64,000 bases of DNA. It comes from Bacteroidales bacterium (GTDB lineage Bacteria > Bacteroidota > Bacteroidia > Bacteroidales > Prolixibacteraceae). The notes under the pieces were generated by a model. It did no database searches, was not told the DNA's origin, and saw nothing but the letters and a program-made list of their open reading frames with translations. The stretch spans positions 310,001 through 374,000 of the forward strand of contig JAAYDJ010000007.1 in assembly GCA_012729335.1 (NCBI GenBank), in the 5' to 3' direction. Within the stretch, counting starts at the first letter, position 1; the number at the start of each line of letters is the position of its first letter. Shown piece by piece: positions 35,695-43,100 of the stretch. The translations under genes were made by a program, and so were the position numbers.

Positions 35695-36765
35695 TTAGTT
35701 TGTTTTAACAAATTCAACTCTGCGGTTTTGAGCTTTACCCTCCGGGGTATCGTTCGAGGTAGCAGGTGCAGTTTCCCCGTAACCTTTGTACGATAATCGT
35801 GATTGATCTATCCCAAGTTCAATTAGTTTTTTCATTACAGTATTTGCCCTTGCTACGGACAAGCTAAGGTTTACATCTTCATTGCCATCGCTGTCTGTAT
35901 GGCCTTCAACACTAAACCTGAGTTCTGGGTGTTCTTGCATCATTTTCAGCACATGGTTAATGGTTCCCATACTTTCGGGTTTAATGGTTGATTTGTTGAC
36001 ATCGAATTTAATACCGGTCGTAACAAACTTACCATCTGTAAGTAATCTGTCGTAAAGTGGTACGGCTCCTTTTGCTATTTTAATGTTTTTTATATAGCCT
36101 TTCTTTTGATTTCGTGCATCAAAAAGAAAGGTTAAGCCCATAGGATTAAAACCTACGTTGGGTACATTTATAATACGGGCATCATCAAGGTAAACTTTTA
36201 AAGCACGTTTGTTAAAAGATACTGCAATGTGTCGCCAACCCGGTATTTTAACAATAAACGGTTTTGAAGAAGAATATTCACTATTGGGGAATGAACCGTT
36301 TGTACTGCCAAAAACTACCGTTTGTTGTGTGATATCCACGGATGTATATGTTTTAGCATCTATCTTGCTTTTTTGATTTTTTGCATCATAAAACAATAAA
36401 CGGTATATGTTTTGACTAGGTAACCCCTGCTCGAAATAAGCATCAAATTCAATAGTAAATGCTTCCGGAAGATAATCATTGCCAGGGTTATTCATTAATG
36501 GAACAATACCCTGTTTATTCACCATTGCGGCCATTTTCACAAACAAGATGATGTTCTCGTTTCCGAAATTTGCATTTTCGACCAATCCGCCTGTTAAATC
36601 CCATTTACTGGGAAACTCTCCGTTTTGTTCACCCTCTTGGTTGTCTTCGAAAATTATTTCTGTACCGGGAACAAAATCATAATTCTGCCATTTTAAAGAA
36701 GCATTCTCCTGTGCGAAAGCAGTAAAGACTATACATTGCAACAAAAAAACAAAAAATTTCTTCAT
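35695..36765 (-). CDS. OmpA-family outer membrane protein with lectin-like N-terminal domain
   Basis: A 356-residue exported protein from ATG 36765 (MKKFFVFLLQCIVFTAFA signal); the ORF-track start adds 12 residues. The first 230 residues have the pattern of a LamG/concanavalin-like beta-sandwich (EAFTIEFDAYFEQ, GWRHIAVSFNKRALKVYLDD). The C-terminal 110 residues are a clear OmpA peptidoglycan-binding domain: EGHTDSDGNEDVNLSLSVARA and the final RRVEFVK. It should attach to the cell wall from the outer membrane side. The gene is AT-rich compared with the genes before 35 kb and lies 95 bp downstream of an AraC regulator that may control it. Confidence 0.87.
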   Translation of the reverse strand: MKKFFVFLLQCIVFTAFAQENASLKWQNYDFVPGTEIIFEDNQEGEQNGEFPSKWDLTGGLVENANFGNENIILFVKMAAMVNKQGIVPLMNNPGNDYLPEAFTIEFDAYFEQGLPSQNIYRLLFYDAKNQKSKIDAKTYTSVDITQQTVVFGSTNGSFPNSEYSSSKPFIVKIPGWRHIAVSFNKRALKVYLDDARIINVPNVGFNPMGLTFLFDARNQKKGYIKNIKIAKGAVPLYDRLLTDGKFVTTGIKFDVNKSTIKPESMGTINHVLKMMQEHPELRFSVEGHTDSDGNEDVNLSLSVARANTVMKKLIELGIDQSRLSYKGYGETAPATSNDTPEGKAQNRRVEFVKTN

Positions 36766-36859
36766 AAATTCCAGATCCTGTATTTCTATTGGTTTATTCA
36801 AACCCCAAAAATATAATTGGATTAGAAATTATGCGTTGTAAAAAAACGCCATACTTAAA

Positions 36860-37654
36860 CTATATGAACATTTTGGCAAACTGTTCATTATTTTCAAAGT
36901 ATCTCTTAGGGGTAGTACCTGTCATTAGCTTAAAGTCTTTAATAAAATGGCTGTAGTCATAATATCCTGCTTCTGAAATTAATTCGATAATCTTCCGTTC
37001 TGAATTTTGATTAAAATTTTTAAAAAAATGCAAGTTCCTAATAATGCGTAAGTAGCCCTTCAGGCTTAATCCAATTCTGACGTTAAAATAGCGCTGAAGG
37101 GTTCGTTCTGAATAAGGAAATATTGTTCTTATTTCATCTATGGTGATGTTTGCTTTTTTCTCAATTATTGTATCGATTAAAATATCAAATTTATCATACG
37201 AAATGAAATCATGGTCTGTAAGATTAATAAAGAATTCATCCAATAAGACGGCTTTGTCAGTTTCCGGCATGTTGGTTTTTAATTTTTGTAATAGACTATA
37301 AATTCCATCATTGAAATAATGAGCAGCTGATAACCCTTTATCGGTAAAAAGTTTTGCACTTACATTCAACAGTTTAAAAAGTGCTGTTGGTTTCAAATTA
37401 ACTCCAATCATTGATGAATTCTCAGTATTATTTATTTTTGCAAATTTTGAAAGTTGCCCAACAATCATAACTTCATCAATGGGAAAATCGTAATTTGAGA
37501 AAAATGCGTTTATGTTATTTCTTAAATGAAATTGTATGACCGGATGTCCTAAAGGAGGTATCATATCGTGTGTTGTCGCATGATTTTGAATGAAATAGTA
37601 ACTATATATATAATTCCGCAGGTTTATATTTGGTTTTAATTCTAATAATTGCAT
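36860..37654 (-). CDS. AraC-family transcription regulator
   Basis: A 264-residue DNA-binding protein. The C-terminal HTH pair covers residues from about 165: FPYSERTLQRYFNVRIGLS for the first helix-turn-helix and SEAGYYDYSHFIKDFKLMTG for the second, with the AraC closing TTPKRYF. The N-terminal 150 residues belong to the DUF6597-like sensor domain common in Bacteroidota (HDMIPPLGHPVIQFHL). Signal unknown. The low GC content matches its neighbours. Confidence 0.9.
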   Translation of the reverse strand: MQLLELKPNINLRNYIYSYYFIQNHATTHDMIPPLGHPVIQFHLRNNINAFFSNYDFPIDEVMIVGQLSKFAKINNTENSSMIGVNLKPTALFKLLNVSAKLFTDKGLSAAHYFNDGIYSLLQKLKTNMPETDKAVLLDEFFINLTDHDFISYDKFDILIDTIIEKKANITIDEIRTIFPYSERTLQRYFNVRIGLSLKGYLRIIRNLHFFKNFNQNSERKIIELISEAGYYDYSHFIKDFKLMTGTTPKRYFENNEQFAKMFI

Positions 37655-37918
37655 AATAATTTTGTATTATAACCTTCAATACTTCAAACTACGCTTATCA
37701 GATCAGATCCTGCCAACTGGTCTTAAACGTATTAGAAGTTTCATCAAAAACAGGCTATTTGAAACAGCCGGATTCCAGTTTGAGGTGATAAATCACCAAA
37801 CCTCCGAACTCCATTAAAAAGGGGCAATAATGCTTTACCTTAAAGGGTAGAGAGATCTCTTTGTGTAAACGAAATAACTTCTAATCTACGGTTTAGCGGG
37901 CTGATAAGTTTGTGACTT

Positions 37919-40123
37919 CTATATCATTTGTTTTATAATCCAAGACAGAACATCCTTAGATTTAATATCTGGCGTTGGACCGTAAATAAATTCCATATGT
38001 CCGGGTATTCCTACAAAAGATTTAGGAAATATTGGCATGGGACCTTCAAACTTATTCTTATTTATTTTCTTTGTGGTAATATCAATAATTTTAAATGACA
38101 AAGAATGCTGTACTCCTTGAGCAATAGCATGAGTATATTGTTGAGTGCCCACATATTTGCTTTTAAAATCATAAGATTGAAGTATGTATTTTGGAAATCC
38201 CATTATTTTGCTTTCATCATCAATACATATTAATCTGTCGTTCTCCTTAGTGTAATAGTTAGCATAGTATATAAGGTTTCTGTTGAGGTTGTCTATAAAC
38301 TCAGAAATATAGCTTATAAATAATTTCGTATTGTCATCGGATTTTGCAAAAAGCGAATGTATATATTTAATATAGGTTGTTCTCAAGTTAGTAAGGTTTT
38401 CAGTCATTTTTAATCTAAAGAAGTGGTTCAATTCATTTTTAGATTCAGCAGGAAGACTTGCTAATCGTGTCTCAATAATGTAATTTTTCGAGTCATAGGT
38501 CCTGTTAATATTTTCGATTTCTTTACGGATAAAAGAGTTATTTGGTCCATTGGAACTAATTTTCGAGGAAATCTTCTCTAGTGCCGACTCTATAATATCA
38601 ACCTTGGTTACATTCACCTTATTACACATTATCTCATAAAGTCGTTTTAATTTAGCTAACGTAGAAGTCTCCAGGAGAATCTCCTGCGAGATTACGGTTT
38701 CAAAATAGAATTTAAATATCTCTTCGTTCTCTGCCTTAAAGATAAGTTCCGTCTTCAAAAAATTATCTATAGCTTCGGTGCGAATATTGTAGTCATTGCA
38801 ATTCTTTGCAATACTGTATAGCAATTTATTGTCATGAATAGCTTGAAGGGCACCTTGACGTATATCAAGATTCTTGCCATATAAGACTATATCGTAAAGG
38901 ATGTCTGGTTCTTTTATCTTTATAATATCTGATTTTTCAAATATACCTTTATCCATTTTTGCAAGTTCTGAAAGAATGCCTTGATCAGTCAGATTATTAA
39001 AGGCATATCTTTTAATAGACTTATCCTTATCTGACATTACAATTTCTTGTAATACCTTCTGGTCTGTTAATCGGCTAATTGATTTTTCCCTGACTTTTAT
39101 TATATATTGATACCGTTCATTAGTGGCAAAATATGCTAGTTTATTTTGGTCAGTTAACTTTTCAATGGCATCCAAACTCCAGTCTGAACTTATGACCTCA
39201 TTCGCAATTTCGAATAATACATCTTGATCTGATATTTTTCCTAAGGCGGACAAGCGAACGTCTCTTTTTGGATCGTTTTTAGCGATATCAGCTAATGCTT
39301 TTTGTGTTTCTTTAAATTCCGAATTCTGATATACTAATCTGCGTATGGAGTATGATTTGTCGTTTTTGGCAATATTAGCCATAACATTCTGATCTGTAAT
39401 CTTCTGAAGTGCCACCTTGCGGATATTATCTTCTTTACTGTTTTTTGCAATTTCAATCAGCGTATTCTGGTCTGATAACCTCTTAGTGGCGATCATTCGG
39501 ATGTCTATATTCTTCGCGTATTTTGCTATTTCTGCCAGGGATTTTTGGTCTGTTATCTTTTCAAGTGCAGTTTTACTGTAATCTAAATTTGTGTTATTTA
39601 ATGCAATACTTGCCAAAATATCTGGATCTTTTAGCATTTTAATTCCCTTTAACTGAATGGTTAGATCATGGGAACTCCTTATCATATCGACTAATAAATT
39701 CTGGTCTGTTAACTTTTCAATGGCTTTAAACCGGATGTCAGAATGACCAGCTCTTTTCACTATATCCAGCAAAATATTTTGGTCTGTTAAATTCCTTATC
39801 GCTTCCAGACCCACGGCTATATTTACTGTCTGTATGGCGAGGCGTGCTAATAGATTTGGATCTGATATCTTTTCTGTGGATGCTAAACAGACTTCGACCT
39901 CCATGTCTTTTTTTGCAATTTCAAACAAAGCATTTTGGTCCGACAACTTTTTAATGGCTGCTATACGTATGTTTTTATTTGTATCACCTTTTGCAATTTT
40001 TGTTATTATGGCTTGATTAGAAATACTCTCAACAGCCAACATACGTTTGGAATATTCCGCATATTTCCACTTAGGACCGAAAAGCTTCCCAAAGATTTTC
40101 TCAAAGATATTTAATATACTCAT
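37919..40123 (-). CDS. Alpha-solenoid protein with about fifteen 26-residue repeats
   Basis: I do not recognise a named family. Residues from about 35 to 440 consist of repeats with a near constant 26-residue period, each centred on (L/I)(T/S)DQNxLxxIAK and followed by (D/N)IRxxAIxK. The pattern suits short HEAT-like helical pairs forming a solenoid for protein or nucleic-acid binding. About 290 further residues follow: a charged helical stretch and a C-terminal globular part with FPKSFVGIPGHMEF. There is no signal peptide; a short hydrophobic segment lies at the extreme N-terminus. It is AT-rich and transcribed alone. Confidence 0.8.
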   Translation of the reverse strand: MSILNIFEKIFGKLFGPKWKYAEYSKRMLAVESISNQAIITKIAKGDTNKNIRIAAIKKLSDQNALFEIAKKDMEVEVCLASTEKISDPNLLARLAIQTVNIAVGLEAIRNLTDQNILLDIVKRAGHSDIRFKAIEKLTDQNLLVDMIRSSHDLTIQLKGIKMLKDPDILASIALNNTNLDYSKTALEKITDQKSLAEIAKYAKNIDIRMIATKRLSDQNTLIEIAKNSKEDNIRKVALQKITDQNVMANIAKNDKSYSIRRLVYQNSEFKETQKALADIAKNDPKRDVRLSALGKISDQDVLFEIANEVISSDWSLDAIEKLTDQNKLAYFATNERYQYIIKVREKSISRLTDQKVLQEIVMSDKDKSIKRYAFNNLTDQGILSELAKMDKGIFEKSDIIKIKEPDILYDIVLYGKNLDIRQGALQAIHDNKLLYSIAKNCNDYNIRTEAIDNFLKTELIFKAENEEIFKFYFETVISQEILLETSTLAKLKRLYEIMCNKVNVTKVDIIESALEKISSKISSNGPNNSFIRKEIENINRTYDSKNYIIETRLASLPAESKNELNHFFRLKMTENLTNLRTTYIKYIHSLFAKSDDNTKLFISYISEFIDNLNRNLIYYANYYTKENDRLICIDDESKIMGFPKYILQSYDFKSKYVGTQQYTHAIAQGVQHSLSFKIIDITTKKINKNKFEGPMPIFPKSFVGIPGHMEFIYGPTPDIKSKDVLSWIIKQMI

Positions 40124-40674
40124 AAAAATTCCTGTGAATGTGAGAAGTAATATAATTGCTGATGAAATAACTATTGACCAATAGGTAATTGTGGGTTTAA
40201 GAAATAAACAAATAATAAAAGGTTAAGAAACACTAATTGAAATGAACATAAACAGTAACCTAGTCCAAATATTAGATGAAAACCACAAAAAGATTCCTAT
40301 ATTACTCATGTTTTATATTAATATATTATAAGTTGATATAATTCACATTTAGTGATTTCCTTATGATGATAAACATGCTTGTATATTAAACGCCCAAACT
40401 TTCTTACTTCAAATAGCCTTATATCGGGCGGTTAGCAAAGATGTTCTGTGCTAATGTTGGCCCTGAAATATTCGAATTTTGGTTTTAGTTATTTACCATT
40501 GGTTTGAATGCTGCTAAAATATTACGTTTTATTTTGTTAACCTAGTATTCCTGATGAAATTTATATAATTTTTGCGTTGATCAGGTCACTTTTTTTATTT
40601 CTGAAGTGCTAAACCATTATTTATACCAGGCACATAAACCTCTACTTTCATGACAGGGAGGTACCCAATGATAG
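40124..40674. other. AT-rich spacer without recognisable gene
   Basis: No ORF above track size, RNA gene or clear promoter is visible. It separates the solenoid gene from a more GC-rich fragment and the FISUMP gene, which diverges from the solenoid gene. Confidence 0.6.
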
Positions 40675-40881
40675 AGGCTCGATCAGGTCGTCGCTCTCAC
40701 GGTTGACCGTGCCGCGGGTGCGAATGATCCGGGTACACGGGAATACAATTCCAGAATAAGCTGGCTCAGGGCGCTGCGGGATATCTTAGCCCGGCACAGC
40801 CGGGTCCTAAATGCACGTTACCGGCATGCTGGAAGCTTATTCATTACCGGATGGCGAATTAGGATAACCTTTCTGGAATAG
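40675..40881 (+). pseudogene. Possible coding relic
   Basis: A GC-rich patch with an open frame of 68 codons from a TAG at 40672 to a TAG at 40879, with no ATG, GTG or TTG positioned like a start. The translation (NSRISWLRALRDILARHSRV and following) is not low-complexity, but I cannot assign it. The contrast in composition with both sides suggests the end of a gene brought in or left behind. It could be chance. Confidence 0.25.
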
Positions 40882-40985
40882 GAATAGATCTTGTTATTTA
40901 GCTCTTTAATAACTTGATACTTGTTGAAAGTGAAAATATGCAAATGAAAATTTGCTTATTTTTAGGTCACCAAACGAACTTAACT

Positions 40986-43100
40986 ATGAGACGTACTTTT
41001 TTTCTCATTGTCCTATTTTACATGCCATTCTTCTATCTGTCTGCCCAGCAACCTTCTGATCCCGTTACCGGGACATTTACAGATTCCCGTGATGGCAAAA
41101 CTTACCAGTCAGTGAAAATTGGTGATCAGACGTGGATGGCCGAAAACCTGGCTTATTTGCCTTTGGTATTTGGACCTTCGACCTTATCTGAAGGTAACCC
41201 GCTATGGTATGTTTATGGGTATGACGGAACAGATGTCACCGCAGCAAAAGCAGTGGCGTATTTCTCAATTTATGGGGTGTTATATAACTGGCCCGCAGCT
41301 CTTACGGCATGTCCCGAAGGCTGGCATCTGCCCAGTGATGCCGAGTGGTCAACCCTTACGACCTACCTGGGAGGCCTTGATGTGGCTGGGGGGAAAATGA
41401 AGGAGGCAGGAACTGTTCATTGGAACGCCCCAAATGAGGGGGCTACAAATGAAAGTGGCTTTTCGGGGCTCCCGGGAGGCATACTGGAATATGAATATGG
41501 GTTCAAGAATCTTGGTAATCTTGCAGTTTGGTGGTCTTCAACTGAGCATGATCAAGCCGTTGACTCTTGGGCCCGGGTTTTAGGAAATGAAACACCCATA
41601 GCCTTCCGAAGTGAAGCTAATTTTGATCTGGCGATTAATGTGCGGTGCATAAGGGATGATTACCGTTCTAAGGATACATTATCCATTAATCTGCAAGATA
41701 GAAGAAGTTTATTTTCATCCAACGTCGTTCCTGACAGTATCAATCTCAGGTCCTTGTTTAAAAGGGTGATGGATGAAGGTAAGCTGGTGAAAATCCAGGA
41801 TGAATCGGGTAATTCGATTGAGGATGTGGGCGCTTTTGGTGACTGGATCGATTATGTCGGCGATCTGTCCCCGACCGAGGGTTACAGGATAGAACTCAAT
41901 GACTCCGTCAACATTCAGATCGTCGGTAAGCCCATCGAATACCCTTTTGAAATTCCCTTGAAAGCCGGATGGAATATTATTGGGTACCCAAGAATGACAG
42001 AGATGGACGGGAAGGAGGTGGTTCGTCAGTTGATTGATCGTCAGACGCTCATTGAAGTTCAGGATGGTTCTGGGAACAGGATAGAGAATATTGGATCACC
42101 TGGAGATTGGGTGAATAATATCGGCACTTTCAAACCGGGAAATGGTTACAAAGTCCGTGTCAATTCTGACGAAGTTCTAGTTTTTGGTAATCTACCCCCA
42201 TATGTGCCGCTAAACCCCACGCCGTCTGATTTCGCTATGAATGTTGTAACATTTAAAGAGTTAAGATGGAACTGCACAGATCCGGAAGGGGATGAGATGA
42301 CGTATGATGTTTATCTGGGGAATTCCCCTGAGTCTTTGTTATTGGTAAAGGATGATCATGTTTTAAAGGTATATGATCCGGGAGAATTGCAGTTCGGTAC
42401 TGTTTATTACTGGAAAGTGGTTGCCAGGGATAGCCATGGTAACACCACCGAAGGGCCGGTATGGAATTTCACGGTTGTAAATGAAACCGCCGCATTTACA
42501 GATACCCGTGATAATATCACATACAGCACAGTGCGAATTGGCAATCAGTGGTGGATGGCCGGGAATCTGGCTTATTTGCCGACGGTAAGTCCTCCGTCTG
42601 CTGAATCTTACACGGAGCCTTACTACTATGTACAGGGCTATTCCGGGACTGATGCCGATGCTGCAATGGCCACGGCCAATTATGCCACCTATGGTGTGTT
42701 GTATAACTGGCCGGCAGCAATGACGGCATGTCCTTCAGGCTGGCACCTGCCCAGTGATGCCGAATGGAAGCAATTGGAAATGGCACTTGGGATGACCCAG
42801 GCAGAAGCTGATGAAAAAGGATGGCGTGGCACTGACCAGGGAACACAGCTGAAGGCAACAAGTGGATGGGACAACAGTGGCAACGGGACCAATTCCAGCG
42901 GCTTTGCAATGCTTCCGGGCGGGAACCGTTACGCTACGGGTTACTTCCGCCTCCTTGGAACCAACGGCTACTGGTGGTCCTCTTCGGAGAACTCTGACAG
43001 CGACGCCTGGTTCCGGAACCTGTACACCACCAACACCAATGTCTATCGGTACTACGGCAGCGAGGAGTACGGTTACAGTGTGCGCTGTGTCAGGGATTAA
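40986..43100 (+). CDS. Secreted protein with two FISUMP domains
   Basis: A 704-residue exported protein from ATG 40986 (MRRTFFLIVLFYMPFFYLSA signal); the ORF-track start at 40914 gives no signal peptide. The N- and C-terminal regions are each a Fibrobacter succinogenes major paralogous domain: DGKTYQSVKIGDQTWMAENL, then WPAALTACPEGWHLPSDAEW and the closing RCIRD. Between them are two copies of an about 70-residue unit (VKIQDESGNSIED and IEVQDGSGNRIEN) and one fibronectin-III-like domain (GTVYYWKVVARDSHGN). FISUMP proteins are cell-surface or secreted with unknown ligand. No T9SS sorting domain is present. Its stop codon overlaps that of the rhamnosidase gene. Confidence 0.88.
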   Translation: MRRTFFLIVLFYMPFFYLSAQQPSDPVTGTFTDSRDGKTYQSVKIGDQTWMAENLAYLPLVFGPSTLSEGNPLWYVYGYDGTDVTAAKAVAYFSIYGVLYNWPAALTACPEGWHLPSDAEWSTLTTYLGGLDVAGGKMKEAGTVHWNAPNEGATNESGFSGLPGGILEYEYGFKNLGNLAVWWSSTEHDQAVDSWARVLGNETPIAFRSEANFDLAINVRCIRDDYRSKDTLSINLQDRRSLFSSNVVPDSINLRSLFKRVMDEGKLVKIQDESGNSIEDVGAFGDWIDYVGDLSPTEGYRIELNDSVNIQIVGKPIEYPFEIPLKAGWNIIGYPRMTEMDGKEVVRQLIDRQTLIEVQDGSGNRIENIGSPGDWVNNIGTFKPGNGYKVRVNSDEVLVFGNLPPYVPLNPTPSDFAMNVVTFKELRWNCTDPEGDEMTYDVYLGNSPESLLLVKDDHVLKVYDPGELQFGTVYYWKVVARDSHGNTTEGPVWNFTVVNETAAFTDTRDNITYSTVRIGNQWWMAGNLAYLPTVSPPSAESYTEPYYYVQGYSGTDADAAMATANYATYGVLYNWPAAMTACPSGWHLPSDAEWKQLEMALGMTQAEADEKGWRGTDQGTQLKATSGWDNSGNGTNSSGFAMLPGGNRYATGYFRLLGTNGYWWSSSENSDSDAWFRNLYTTNTNVYRYYGSEEYGYSVRCVRD

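Noticed and set aside
35213-40900. Integrative element with att sites
   Set aside because: No integrase, relaxase or direct repeat of the tRNA 3' end was found; only the composition shift is kept as a finding.
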